Source: JANXVY01 sp040080145
GTDB lineage: Bacteria; Pseudomonadota; Alphaproteobacteria; Rhizobiales; Hyphomicrobiaceae
Length of the DNA: 64,000 nucleotides
Assembly (NCBI GenBank): GCA_040080145.1
Contig: JBEBJA010000077.1
Location: forward strand, 1-64,000
Direction: 5' to 3'
Both the position numbers and the translations under genes were made by a program. Under the pieces are notes generated by a model. That model saw only the letters and a list, made by a program, of their open reading frames with translations. It searched no databases and was not told where the DNA came from. This document shows, in pieces, positions 51,501 through 60,388 of this stretch (the stretch's first letter is position 1; every line of letters starts with the position of its first letter).

Positions 51501-53240
51501 ATGTTTGTACGATTTTTCGCGGCGGTTGCGATTTGCATGATCGGTGCGAGCGCCGGGCAGGCGCAGACGATCTACCCGCTCGACCGGGCAGAGATCCTGG
51601 CTGGCAGTGAATTCGATCTCAAGGTTGAATTTCCCGGCAATCCCGATCCTAAATCGCTGAAGGTGTTCCTAAACGGCGTCGATGCTGCAACGGCGCTGGG
51701 TAAGGAACCTTGGATCATTCCGCTGGAAGAGGGGTTGCCACAGGTTTCCTATTGGGTTCGGCGCGTCAAGATCACGACGCCCGGCAAGGTGACGGTCGAG
51801 GCCCTCAACGGCAACGATAAGGCCATCGTGACCTGGGAGGTGTTCGACACCCCCAAAGGCCGCACAGCCAAGAACGTGATTTTGTTTGTTGGCGACGGTT
51901 TATCCATGGCGCACCGGACGGCGGCGCGCATTCTATCGAAGCAGCTCGTTGAAGGCCGGTACGGCGGAGAACTTGCCATCGACGATATGCCTCACATGGC
52001 GCTGGTCTCTACGCACGGGTCGGATGCCATTGTAACCGATAGTGCCAACTCCATGTCGGCCTATACGACCGGGCACAAGTCGTGCGTCAACGCGCTGGGC
52101 GTCTATTGCGCCAACAATCGAAGCACGCAAGCGCACCCGTGGGTCGAAAACATTACGACATTGGCAAAGCGCAAGCTCGGCCTTGCCGTGGGGGTTGTGA
52201 CCAATACCGAGATCCAGGATGCAACGCCTGCTGCCATGGTTGCGCACACGCGCCGCCGCATGGATTATGACGACATCGTTAAAGCGTTTTATGACGTGCA
52301 GCCGGAGGTCATCTTAGGTGGCGGATCGGTTCATTTCCTCCCGGCGTCGCACCCAGACGGCAAACGCCGCGATAACGTCGATTACGTTGAAAAGTTCACC
52401 GCTGCCGGTTACGCATTCACCAAGACGAAGAGTGAGATGCTGGCAGCTGCTAGGGACGCGAAGACGACGAAGCTTCTGGGCTTGTTCAACAAGTCAAACA
52501 TTGATGGTGCGCTCGACCGCAAGTTTTTGAAGAAGGGAACCGTTCCCCTGTATCCAGACCAGCCCGATCTCACCGATCAGGTCAAAGCAGCGCTCGCGGT
52601 CCTGGCGAAAAACGACAACGGTTTTCTGCTCATGGTGGAGTCGGGCCGCATCGACAAATATAGCCATTCGCTGGACTGGGAGCGGTCGGTCTACGATACG
52701 ATCATGCTGGATAATGCGGTGGCTGTTGCCAAGCAATTCGCTGGCGACCGAAACGACACGCTCATTATCACTGTTGCCGACCATGCACATCCGATATCGG
52801 TTATCGGCACCTATGACGACGCCGCCGGTCCCGGCATCCGCGAGCGTTTGCAACTCTATGACAAGTCGAAATTCCCAAACTACGAGAAGCCCGATGCCGA
52901 AGGGTATCCACCCAGCGTGGATGTCTCGCGCCGTTTGGCCGTTGTGTTTGCCGGTATCCCGGATCACTGCGACGCGGGGAAACCGCATCTGAGTGGTGAA
53001 AACGTGCCCGCGCAACCAGCGAGCGATGGCAAATCTTCGGTTCCCAACGAAGCGAACTGCGCCGTTCCAGGTGCCGCACGCCGCGTTGGCAATCTGCCAA
53101 TGACAGCAGGGGTTGGGATCCATTCCGCCGACGATGTGGTGTTGACTGCGATGGGCCCTGGTTCTGAGATGTTTCGCGGTCGCATCGACAATACGCGCGT
53201 GTTCCGGGCGATGGCGATCGCGTTGGGGCTTGGAAAATAG
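51501..53240 (+). CDS. Periplasmic alkaline phosphatase (PhoA superfamily)
   Basis: This 579-residue secreted protein has a signal peptide (FFAAVAICMIGASAGQA), an N-terminal beta-rich domain (about 25-118) and an alkaline-phosphatase-fold domain. Metal and nucleophile motifs are NVILFVGDGLS (Asp132), IVTDSANSMSAYTTGHKS (Ser181 as nucleophile), VESGRIDKYSHSLDWERSVYDTIMLDNAV and TLIITVADHAHP. The additional N-terminal domain and the DSANSMS variant differ from Escherichia coli PhoA, so it may prefer phosphodiesters or other esters. It is monocistronic, 102 bp after the MITE copy. No pho box was recognised. Confidence 0.9.
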   Translation: MFVRFFAAVAICMIGASAGQAQTIYPLDRAEILAGSEFDLKVEFPGNPDPKSLKVFLNGVDAATALGKEPWIIPLEEGLPQVSYWVRRVKITTPGKVTVEALNGNDKAIVTWEVFDTPKGRTAKNVILFVGDGLSMAHRTAARILSKQLVEGRYGGELAIDDMPHMALVSTHGSDAIVTDSANSMSAYTTGHKSCVNALGVYCANNRSTQAHPWVENITTLAKRKLGLAVGVVTNTEIQDATPAAMVAHTRRRMDYDDIVKAFYDVQPEVILGGGSVHFLPASHPDGKRRDNVDYVEKFTAAGYAFTKTKSEMLAAARDAKTTKLLGLFNKSNIDGALDRKFLKKGTVPLYPDQPDLTDQVKAALAVLAKNDNGFLLMVESGRIDKYSHSLDWERSVYDTIMLDNAVAVAKQFAGDRNDTLIITVADHAHPISVIGTYDDAAGPGIRERLQLYDKSKFPNYEKPDAEGYPPSVDVSRRLAVVFAGIPDHCDAGKPHLSGENVPAQPASDGKSSVPNEANCAVPGAARRVGNLPMTAGVGIHSADDVVLTAMGPGSEMFRGRIDNTRVFRAMAIALGLGK

Positions 53241-53526
53241 GCCAGATAGGTTAGGCGGTCAGCATAAGGTCGGGTCCAAGACCTGCGTCTGCAATGGGGT
53301 CGCGCGAGGGCAGGATTTTCCGCACGCAACGGCTGGTTGGTGTGGCTCAACGGTCGCGATTGCGTGGGTTCCAGTCTGGCTGTCCGCCCACAGTCTTTAC
53401 TTTCCGGCAGACTCCAACAATGGTGCTGATTCAGGGGCTTGCGGCGGTGGAGGGGGCTTTGCACCGGCGCAATATGATCCGTCATTATGACAACCGTTCT
53501 GCGTTTTTCAGTGCGAAACAGAAAGC

Positions 53527-54285
53527 GTGGTCCGTTTGCCTCAGCCCGTTCATGCCCCATTTATCAACAACCGCCGCAAGGCTGCGGGCGGAATTGTCGT
53601 CGCATTGGGCTCGTTTGCGGCCATCATTACGTGTGCGCGGGCCGATTCAAGCCGTCCACCTCACTTCAGCGGTGCGTTTGCGGACTACTATGTTGGCGTG
53701 CTGTATCGCGACGGTAAGTATCGTGGAGCGGCTAGTCTGGCGAAGGGCCTCATTGACGGCGGGTGGATCAGCAAGGAGGCTGCGTGCGTGAGTTCGGTCA
53801 CGCGAGCCTACCTCGTGGTGCAGATTGCGCGCCGGTTGGGTCGCGGTCAGCCAGCGATCAGTGCGCTGGGTGCGCAGGTGCAGGCCATGCGTCATTGGGT
53901 GCGCGGGTCCGATCCTTCGCGCAGTGCGGCTGGCGATGTTGCAGCTATCGCATCGTTGGACGCGAAGACACGGGTTTTGGGGTGGCATAAGATGGCGCTC
54001 GAACCGGCTGGTCCCATTCAACTTGAAGCAACTCCTGCGCGTGAACAGGCTGCTCTGATGGCAGTTCCTGTGCTTGCCGCGACCGTGCTTGGACATGCCG
54101 TTCAGCCCTCCAAGACGTACGAGCAGCCGCCCCCCAAGCCGGTGGCGGTATTGCGCGAGCCGGAGCCAGTGGCCAGGAAATCACGGAAGCCAAAGTCGGC
54201 GAGAGAGGCATCGGGGCCTGGCGCGAAGGCGGCCACACCTAATCCTCAATCTGAGCCCTGGATGGAAAAAGTGTTCGTCAACTGA
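53527..54285 (+). CDS. Exported hypothetical protein
   Basis: This 252-residue frame starts at a GTG. A hydrophobic segment (AAGGIVVALGSFAAIITCARA) fits a signal peptide cleaved after ARA. The mature part has a helical region (about 45-150: FADYYVGVLYRDGKYRGAASLAKGLIDGG, TRAYLVVQIARRLGRGQ) and a Pro/Lys/Ser-rich tail. I do not recognise a family. It lies between the phosphatase and the SRP RNA. Codon use looks coding, and the alternative frame from 53294 appears to be non-coding. The start is uncertain because no good ribosome site is visible. Confidence 0.55.
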   Translation: MVRLPQPVHAPFINNRRKAAGGIVVALGSFAAIITCARADSSRPPHFSGAFADYYVGVLYRDGKYRGAASLAKGLIDGGWISKEAACVSSVTRAYLVVQIARRLGRGQPAISALGAQVQAMRHWVRGSDPSRSAAGDVAAIASLDAKTRVLGWHKMALEPAGPIQLEATPAREQAALMAVPVLAATVLGHAVQPSKTYEQPPPKPVAVLREPEPVARKSRKPKSAREASGPGAKAATPNPQSEPWMEKVFVN

Positions 54286-54347
54286 GTGCTGCGGGGCAAT
54301 CTTAAATTCCGGCCAAGCTCTCGGTATTGAAACTTTTAGCACCGGGG

Positions 54348-54376
54348 TTGCACATTGGCGCGACACTCGCCATAAC
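54348..54376 (+). promoter_or_regulatory. Promoter of the SRP RNA gene
   Basis: TTGCAC (54348-54353), a 17-nt spacer and CATAAC (54371-54376) place transcription start at about 54383-54384, exactly where the SRP RNA helix begins. Confidence 0.6.
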
Positions 54377-54383
54377 AGCGGCG

Positions 54384-54474
54384 GAGGCTGGCGGCGGACG
54401 ATACCATCGCCAACCGGGTCAGGTCCGGAAGGAAGCAGCCCTAACGAACCGGTGCCGGGTCGTTCGCCAGTCTC
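54384..54474 (+). ncRNA. ffs: Signal recognition particle RNA, small bacterial (4.5S) type
   Basis: The universally conserved SRP domain IV apex is present: GGTCAGGTCCGGAAGGAAGC at 54417-54436. The 5' end GAGGCTGGCG (54384-54393) pairs with the 3' end CGCCAGTCTC (54465-54474), closing a 91-nt hairpin. The RNA binds Ffh for cotranslational targeting of membrane proteins. Position directly upstream of dnaX is a conserved alphaproteobacterial arrangement. Confidence 0.95.
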
Positions 54475-54605
54475 TTATTCCTCTCACGCGCCGCAGGCGC
54501 TCCGAGGGGGCGCGGCTTGCCGCGGGGCGCCTTGCTCCCATAAAACCTTTGGGTTTTCAAGTTGCTCCGCCTCGCGTTGCTCCCTTGGCCTTGCCGGAGG
54601 CCGAT

Positions 54606-56531
54606 TTGGTCAAGAAGAAATCGCCATCGGACGATGCTGGGTCCCCGCCGTGGGAAACGGACGATCAGGCACACGCCGAGCCTGCGTTTGTGCCTGATGG
54701 GCCGGGGCTGTTTGGCGATGCGGCGCCTGTTGCGGGTAAGCCGTATGTCGTTCTCGCCCGGAAATACCGTCCGCAGGCTTTCCCTGATCTGATCGGCCAG
54801 GAGGCTATGGTCACGACGTTGCGCAACGCGTTCGCATCGGGCCGCATCGCGCAGGGGTACATGCTGACAGGGGTGCGGGGTGTCGGGAAGACGACGACAG
54901 CGCGTATTCTGGCTCGCGGGCTGAACTATGAGGTTGATGGGTCCGCTGCGGGTCCAACGGTCGATATGCCCGTGTTGGGCCGTCATTGCGCCGATATCAT
55001 CGCGAGCCGCCATCCAGACGTCGTGGAAATGGACGCGGCGTCGAATACCGGCATCGAAAATATCCGCGAGATCATTGAGAGCGCGCGCTACAAGCCGATC
55101 GTCGCACGCACGAAGGTTTTTATAATCGACGAAGTTCATATGCTGTCGAAAAGCGCGTTTAACGCTCTTTTAAAGACACTTGAAGAGCCGCCTGAGCACG
55201 TCAAATTCATCTTTGCAACCACTGAAATCCGCAAGGTGCCGGTCACGGTGCTGTCACGCTGCCAGCGGTTCGATCTGCGGCGCGTGGACGTGCCGGTGCT
55301 CGCCAAGCATTTCAAGACCATCGTTGCCAACGAAGGGGCGACGGCCGATGACGAGGCGATCAATTTGATCGCACGGGCCGCCGAAGGATCGGTGCGCGAC
55401 GGGCTCTCGATCCTTGACCAAGGCATCGCCATGTCGCTGGGGCAGCCCGGCGCAACACTGAGCGCCGCGCAGGTCCGCGACATGCTGGGTCTCGCCGACA
55501 GGAACCGGATTTTCGACCTGCTGGAGCAATTGGCGTCAGGCGCAATTGGTCCGGCTTTGACAGCGCTCGCGGGGCTCAATCGCGATGGGGCGGAACCCGC
55601 GCAGGTGCTGGCCGATCTTGCCGAGGCTGTGCATCAGACGGCGCGGGTCAAGGTCGTGGGGGCGGCGGCTGCCAGTGAAGCGCTATCGGGCGAGGAAAAG
55701 CGCCGCGCCGAGCAGTTGGCGCGCGAGCTATCGGTGCCGCTGCTGTCGCGGCTGTGGCAGATGCTGTTGAAAGGGCACGAGGAGGCGGCGCGTGCGGGCG
55801 ATCCGTTTGCCGCGGCCGAAATGGTGCTCATCCGCATCGCTCATACCGCTGACCTGCCATCGCCGGATGAACTGATCCGGGTGCTGGGCGGCGATAGCCC
55901 CTTGCGGCGTGAGCCCGGTGGCGGGGCTGGCCGCGATGCGCCGCCTCCTGCGGCAACGGTCAACCAAGCCCCAGGTGCGCGCCCGGTTGGATCGGTTGAT
56001 AGCCATTTGGCACCGCACGGCGCGTTTGATGATCTCGATAGCGAACCGATTTATGATGACCTTGATCTTGAACTGGTTGGACCTGAAAGTGACGACGATG
56101 CGCCGGCGGTCCAGCCGGTGCGCGGCGATGAGGTTCGTTCGTTTGTCGACGTGGTGGAGCTTGCCGGACGGTACCGGGAAGCGAAGTTTAGAATTGATCT
56201 CGAAGAAAGTGTCAGTCTCGTCAAGTTCGACGCCGAGGTTGGCGCAATCGACATCTTCTTATTGAGTACGGCGCCGCAAACGCTGCCGAACGACCTGCGT
56301 GAGAAGCTCAACCGTTGGACCGCGCGCAAGTGGGTCGTTGTCGTCAGTAAGGCTGCGGGCGATCCGACGCTTGGCAGCGTGCGGCGCGAGCGCGAGGCAC
56401 GGGAGCGGGTGATTTTGATCGAGCATCCTGCCGTCAAGGCGTTACTGGAGACGTTTCCCGAAGGCAAGATCACGGCCATCAAGGCCTTGCGCTTTGCCCC
56501 CCGCGACGACGACGAAAAGGCGACGGGCTAG
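54606..56531 (+). CDS. dnaX: DNA polymerase III subunits gamma/tau
   Basis: From a TTG at 54606 with GGAGG 5 nt upstream this is 641 residues. The clamp-loader ATPase follows a 45-residue acidic leader: VLARKYRPQAFPDLIGQEAM, Walker A GVRGVGKTT (89-97), FIIDEVHMLS and SRC sensor region TVLSRCQRFDLRR. The zinc module is degenerate, with only Cys128 (LGRHCADI) of the four usual cysteines. An acidic low-complexity stretch (about 510-570) leads to a C-terminal tau-like domain. No obvious slippery heptamer for gamma production was noticed. The frame is open far upstream, through the SRP RNA, but that part is not coding. Confidence 0.94.
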   Translation: MVKKKSPSDDAGSPPWETDDQAHAEPAFVPDGPGLFGDAAPVAGKPYVVLARKYRPQAFPDLIGQEAMVTTLRNAFASGRIAQGYMLTGVRGVGKTTTARILARGLNYEVDGSAAGPTVDMPVLGRHCADIIASRHPDVVEMDAASNTGIENIREIIESARYKPIVARTKVFIIDEVHMLSKSAFNALLKTLEEPPEHVKFIFATTEIRKVPVTVLSRCQRFDLRRVDVPVLAKHFKTIVANEGATADDEAINLIARAAEGSVRDGLSILDQGIAMSLGQPGATLSAAQVRDMLGLADRNRIFDLLEQLASGAIGPALTALAGLNRDGAEPAQVLADLAEAVHQTARVKVVGAAAASEALSGEEKRRAEQLARELSVPLLSRLWQMLLKGHEEAARAGDPFAAAEMVLIRIAHTADLPSPDELIRVLGGDSPLRREPGGGAGRDAPPPAATVNQAPGARPVGSVDSHLAPHGAFDDLDSEPIYDDLDLELVGPESDDDAPAVQPVRGDEVRSFVDVVELAGRYREAKFRIDLEESVSLVKFDAEVGAIDIFLLSTAPQTLPNDLREKLNRWTARKWVVVVSKAAGDPTLGSVRREREARERVILIEHPAVKALLETFPEGKITAIKALRFAPRDDDEKATG

Positions 56532-56605
56532 ACGGGGCTAAGAGTTGCAAACTGGTTTACTCAGCCATCACGTGGTGATGGCGCAGCAAGATGGAATGAA
56601 GACCG

Positions 56606-56926
56606 ATGAAAGACATCATGGGAATGATGAAGCAGGCGCAGCAGCTTCAGGCGCGCATGCAGCAGATGCAGGATGAATTGGGAAATGCCGAGGTCGAGGG
56701 GCGCTCGGGTGGTGGTCTGGTGACGCTCACGCTCGATGGCAAGGGTCAGATCAAGCGGGTGAAGATTGATCCGTCGTTGATGCGTGCCGATGAGACGGAA
56801 ATCCTTGAGGATTTGATTTTGGCCGCCGGGCAGGATGCCAAGCATAAGGTCGAGGCGCTGATGGCAGAAAAGATGAAGGAAGCGACGGGCGGCATCGCTC
56901 TGCCCCCCGGATTGAAGCTGTTTTGA
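56606..56926 (+). CDS. ybaB: YbaB/EbfC nucleoid-associated protein
   Basis: This 106-residue protein begins MKDIMGMMKQAQQLQARMQQMQDELGNAEVEGRSGGGLVTLTLDGKG, the standard YbaB start, and continues VKIDPSLMRADETEILEDLILAAGQDAKHKVEALMAEKMKEATGG. YbaB forms dimers that bind DNA and often lies between dnaX and recR. Here it follows dnaX by 74 bp, but recR is not next. A Tim44-like gene follows instead. Confidence 0.94.
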   Translation: MKDIMGMMKQAQQLQARMQQMQDELGNAEVEGRSGGGLVTLTLDGKGQIKRVKIDPSLMRADETEILEDLILAAGQDAKHKVEALMAEKMKEATGGIALPPGLKLF

Positions 56927-57031
56927 CGCTCTGCACGGATAGTTTTGGCTTTGTGAGCACCTGCATGGTGAAATTTTAAGCGGACACCCTATATAGGCGA
57001 CAGAGTACCTTTGACTACAAATGGGGTTGCC

Positions 57032-58006
57032 ATGTCTGCTCATTCATCCATCAGCAAAATAGCGCGTGTCGCATTGGCCGCGCTGACGTTTGCTGCGTTT
57101 ACAACGACGTTGGCCCAGGCGCGTCCGGGCGGCGGTTTCAGCTCCGGAAGCCGGGGCGTAAAGACGTATACGGCGCCGCCGACGACCCGCACAGCGCCGA
57201 ACGCTGCTCAGCCGATGCAGCGGTCAGCTCAGCCTGCGCAGCAAACGGCAGGTGCGGCTAAGGTTGGTGCGCCCGCTACGGCTGGATCGCGGTTTGGTAC
57301 CGGGTTCATGGGCGGGTTGCTCGGTGCAGGGCTGATCGGAGCCTTGTTTGGCGCTGGCTTCTTTGGCGGCATGGGCGGACTGATGGGCTTTCTGGGTCTT
57401 ATCCTTCAGGCGGCATTGATCGGTGGCGTAATCTATTTCGCGATCAGCTTCTTCCGCCGCCGCAATCAGCCCGCAACGGCCACGCCTTCCGGGAACGGCT
57501 ATCAGCGCGCCTCGCTGAATGAAGTCCCCCGGGGTGCTGCTGGCGGAACGGCCGCGGCGCAGCCTGCTGGTGTTGATACCGGCACCCAGCCGATCAAGAT
57601 CGAACAGGCGGACTATGCCTCGTTCGAACGCTTGCTGTCGGTCGTGCAACTGTCGTTCAGTCGTGAAGATACCGGCGCTTTGCGGTCGGCAACGACGGCC
57701 GAAATGCTCGGTTACTTCACCGAACAGCTGGAAGTCAATTCCCGCAACGGCGTGCGCAACGAACTTGGCCAGCCCGTACTCGTGTCGGGTGATCTGGCCG
57801 AATCCTGGCGCGAAGCGAGCGGTGAGTATGCCACTGTTGCGATGAAGTACACGCTGACGGATGCCATGGTGGATCGCACGAGCGGCCGAGTTGTCGAGGG
57901 CAGCAAGTCCGATCTGCAGGAAATTACGGAACTGTGGACCTTTACGCGGCGCGTGGGCGGTGGTGCCAACTCCTGGCGCCTCTCGGCCATCCAGCAAACG
58001 GGCTAA
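57032..58006 (+). CDS. Tim44-like domain membrane protein
   Basis: This 324-residue protein has a signal peptide (ISKIARVALAALTFAAFTTTLAQA), a Ser/Thr/Pro/Ala-rich stretch, and a Gly-rich hydrophobic section with two helices (about 90-150: GFMGGLLGAGLIGALFGAGFFGG, LILQAALIGGVIYFAISFFRRR). A C-terminal Tim44-like domain follows (about 190-322: FERLLSVVQLSFSREDTGALRSATTAEMLGYFTEQLE, WTFTRRVGGGANSWRLSAIQ). Bacterial Tim44-like proteins are of uncertain function and may chaperone or bind membranes. The ATG at 57032 was preferred over a TTG at 57011. A strong terminator follows. Confidence 0.88.
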   Translation: MSAHSSISKIARVALAALTFAAFTTTLAQARPGGGFSSGSRGVKTYTAPPTTRTAPNAAQPMQRSAQPAQQTAGAAKVGAPATAGSRFGTGFMGGLLGAGLIGALFGAGFFGGMGGLMGFLGLILQAALIGGVIYFAISFFRRRNQPATATPSGNGYQRASLNEVPRGAAGGTAAAQPAGVDTGTQPIKIEQADYASFERLLSVVQLSFSREDTGALRSATTAEMLGYFTEQLEVNSRNGVRNELGQPVLVSGDLAESWREASGEYATVAMKYTLTDAMVDRTSGRVVEGSKSDLQEITELWTFTRRVGGGANSWRLSAIQQTG

Positions 58007-58013
58007 ACGAAGA

Positions 58014-58039
58014 GGGCGGGGATTTCCCCGCCCTTTTTT
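58014..58039 (+). terminator. Rho-independent terminator after the Tim44-like gene
   Basis: GGGCGGGG (58014-58021) pairs with CCCCGCCC (58026-58033) around a 4-nt loop, followed by TTTTTT. Confidence 0.9.
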
Positions 58040-58059
58040 GATTGAATGTTTTCAAGATT

Positions 58060-58090
58060 ATACCAACTCAGTACTTACGCGGTTTGGTAT
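58060..58090. repeat. Diverged copy of the ATACCAA/TTGGTAT palindrome
   Basis: ATACCAA and TTGGTAT bracket a 17-nt middle containing CTCAGTACTTACGCGG, matching the 817-856 palindrome (CAGTACTGACTTATGCGG) with a shortened left arm. It lies at the 3' end of the extensin-like gene, where it could act as a transcript end structure. Confidence 0.6.
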
Positions 58091-58776
58091 TACTTGCAAA
58101 CGCGCTTCAGGCCGTCGTTGCCGTGGCGGGCAAGATCGAGATGGAAATGGTCGGCGTGGGCGGCATTGAAGCCAGGGCCTAAGACCGTGGTGAAGTCGCG
58201 GCACGAATTGCCCCGTACGTCTCTCAGGAACGCGTGTTCTTCGGGGCGGCCATTCCAGCCCCCCTTGATGGTAACGACGCGACCGTCGGCCATCACGAAT
58301 CCCGATATGTCGATGGCGTTGGCGTGGCCGTGTTCGGATAGCTTGGAGCCGTCGACGTTGTTCATCGGGCGGCATGAATAGGATGCGGCGATGCGGATTT
58401 CGACCAGTTCGCTGCGTAGGTGGTGACGTGCGGCACGCGCGGCGACGTTGGAAACCCACTCGTTGATTTGGGGTACCATTGGGCAGACCACAAGCGCTGC
58501 GGGTATGAGTGCAACCCGGCCTTCATCGGCAGCGGCCATTTCGAAGGGCTTGGCGGCACCGCAGAATTCACTGGGTCCGCCAAGTGCTGAGCGGGCGCGC
58601 AGGAAGCTCGACTCGCGGATTGCGCCCGATGACAGGCAGGCGAGCTCTTCCTGTTTGCGCCAGGGCTCGTCCTTGGCAACGAAGTTTGGGCCGGAACTGC
58701 ACCCCCATAGCAGGAATGCACAACCGGCAGGGATCAGGCCAACTCGGGAAACGCGGTACAACATGGTTGCGATCAT
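58090..58776 (-). CDS. Extensin-like C-terminal domain lipoprotein
   Basis: This 228-residue protein has a lipoprotein signal (VGLIPAGCAFLLWGC, lipobox LLWGC) and the bacterial extensin_C-like domain. Signature parts are VVCPMVPQINEWV, ASYSCRPMNNVDGSKLSEHGHANAIDISGFVMADGRVVTIKGGW and GPGFNAAHADHFHLDLARHG. The His and Asp pattern (SEHGHANAIDI, HADHFHLD) resembles zinc D,D-peptidases, so a peptidoglycan-related activity is possible. Many alphaproteobacteria carry it, with no assigned role. Its stop lies inside the R1 palindrome. Confidence 0.88.
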   Translation of the reverse strand: MIATMLYRVSRVGLIPAGCAFLLWGCSSGPNFVAKDEPWRKQEELACLSSGAIRESSFLRARSALGGPSEFCGAAKPFEMAAADEGRVALIPAALVVCPMVPQINEWVSNVAARAARHHLRSELVEIRIAASYSCRPMNNVDGSKLSEHGHANAIDISGFVMADGRVVTIKGGWNGRPEEHAFLRDVRGNSCRDFTTVLGPGFNAAHADHFHLDLARHGNDGLKRVCK

Positions 58777-59269
58777 AGTCCGGGTTGCCTAACGGACGGT
58801 AAAACGTGGTCCGGTCAAGGGCAGCAAATACCGGCGGGGCGGCGGTTTGACGTCCGTCCTGCGGCGAAATTGAAACTTTGTGATGATACCAGACCGTCAC
58901 GTTGCCGAAGATATCCACAAAGATTATTGGTGAACAAAAGCGATTCGCGGCGCAAATGTGTTCAACCTATGCTACAAAATGTCAGTGGCCGGGCACTGAT
59001 CGTTCGGTCCAAGCATCCTAACAGTAGCCTGCCAGTTGCGTAAGCCGAGTTGCGTAGAGCGTTTTGTTCAGCGTGTTGCGTGGTATTGCGTGTTGAAGCC
59101 TCGGCAGCCGCTTAGAGCTGCCTACCGGCCAGTTGCCTTTGCCACTGTTACAGCGGCTCACCCCGCTGTTGACATTTGATGCAGGCATAAACTGGGGGAC
59201 TGGGTCGTTCTAGTGATGCCGAGGCTAATTCGTTCGTGTTGTCGTTTTCGTGCCGTCATGCCGTGATCG
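58777..59269. other. 493-bp gene-free region
   Basis: This is a region between two minus-strand genes. It contains the promoter region of the extensin-like gene and loose repeats of GTTGCGT around 59035-59090. No open frame with a ribosome site or recognisable sequence is seen. ATATCCACA at 58911 is one base from a DnaA box, but it is alone. Confidence 0.5.
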
Positions 59270-60046
59270 TCAGGCCGGTTGGGCCGCCAAAAACTCCACG
59301 ACGGCTGCTTTAAATGTCGTGTCGCCGACGGCCTTCATATGCTCCCGCCCAACGATGTCGAAGTTTTTGGCTCCTGGCATCAGTGCGGCAAGTTCGCTGC
59401 CGGAGCCTGCCACCACATCATCGGTACCGACAGCGACCATGACTGGTCGCTGGACTTGGCTGATGGCCGCGACGGTAATCGGCTCGCGCGCGGATCGCAT
59501 GCACGCGGCCAAGGCCAGCAGGTCGCTCTTGGTCTGCTCCGCGAAGGTGCGGAACACCCGTCCGCCCGGGTCAGTAACATCGGCGAGGCTCGGCGCTTCG
59601 AGGGCTTCGGCGATGGAATCGCCTCGTGACGCCAAACCGCGCACCATGTTGACGCCAAGGCCGCCGAATACGACGCTCGCAACGCGCTCAGGGTGGCGCA
59701 GAACGAGAAACGCGGAGATCCGGGCGCCCATGGAATAGCCCATGACGTGAGCGCGCTGGATCCCCAAGTGATCGAGCAAGCGGAGGCCATCTTCGGCCAT
59801 CAACGGTGCGCCGTAGTCCTCAATGCCATACAACTTTTGGCTTGCCCCGTGGCCGCGGTTGTCGAACGCGATGACCCGGTGGCCGGCTTGGTTGAGAACC
59901 CGGACCCAGCCGGTGGAAACCCAATTGGTATTGAGGTTTGACGCAAATCCGTGGATCAGCAACACGGGCAATTTGTTGCTTTCAGGGATGGGGCTGGGCG
60001 CGTCGAGATAGGCAATTTCGACACCCTTTGATGAGAAAACCGGCAT
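59270..60046 (-). CDS. Alpha/beta-hydrolase
   Basis: This 258-residue alpha/beta-hydrolase has the oxyanion motif LLIHGFASN, FDNRGHGAS, and the nucleophile elbow GYSMGA with catalytic Ser. The catalytic Asp is in VGTDDVVAG and the His in GREHMKAVG. Sequence style matches the esterase/lactonase group often annotated as 3-oxoadipate enol-lactonase-like, but no aromatic pathway genes are adjacent except the divergent monooxygenase at 60389. The substrate is unknown. Confidence 0.87.
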   Translation of the reverse strand: MPVFSSKGVEIAYLDAPSPIPESNKLPVLLIHGFASNLNTNWVSTGWVRVLNQAGHRVIAFDNRGHGASQKLYGIEDYGAPLMAEDGLRLLDHLGIQRAHVMGYSMGARISAFLVLRHPERVASVVFGGLGVNMVRGLASRGDSIAEALEAPSLADVTDPGGRVFRTFAEQTKSDLLALAACMRSAREPITVAAISQVQRPVMVAVGTDDVVAGSGSELAALMPGAKNFDIVGREHMKAVGDTTFKAAVVEFLAAQPA

Positions 60047-60145
60047 TCATGTCCCCTTGCTGCGATGCTGTGGTCCTATCATTTCCAACCTACCGCGGCT
60101 ATGCTGCTCGCATCGTCACATTTTTCCAATGCTAAGGTCTTTCAG

Positions 60146-60388
60146 ATGGCTGCTCACGCCGTACCCCATCTCGCCAACGATTCCGGCTCCGAAAAAATCT
60201 CAGTTGGCGTCAAGGAGTTGCAGTGCATGGGTGCGCGCGCGCCCTTCGATCATCCGCATGTGTATCTCGACATGGGCGCGGACGCGCAGATCCTGTGTCC
60301 TTATTGTTCGACCTTGTACGTTCACGACGCCCGCCTTCACGCCGACGAAACCGACCCGAAGAACTGCCTCGTCAGCGTCGTTTTGTAA
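60146..60388 (+). CDS. Small zinc-finger protein, NDUFS6-like
   Basis: This 80-residue protein has the zinc-binding pattern of the mitochondrial complex I subunit NDUFS6 family: C in KELQCMGARAPFDHPHVYLDMG, His in DHPHV, and CPYCSTLYV. In alphaproteobacteria this protein is thought to be a complex I assembly or accessory factor related to the mitochondrial subunit. Complex I genes themselves are not here. The start at 60146 gives the normal family length. The stop abuts the GTG start of the monooxygenase, so the two are translationally close. Confidence 0.88.
   Translation: MAAHAVPHLANDSGSEKISVGVKELQCMGARAPFDHPHVYLDMGADAQILCPYCSTLYVHDARLHADETDPKNCLVSVVL

Noticed and set aside
54327..54605. 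Upstream open extension of dnaX
   Set aside because: It runs through the SRP RNA gene and its promoter. The SRP RNA signature is unmistakable, so this part is not protein coding.
58911..58919. ATATCCACA, one mismatch from a DnaA box
   Set aside because: It is a single isolated site, with no cluster, AT-rich region or origin-type genes nearby.
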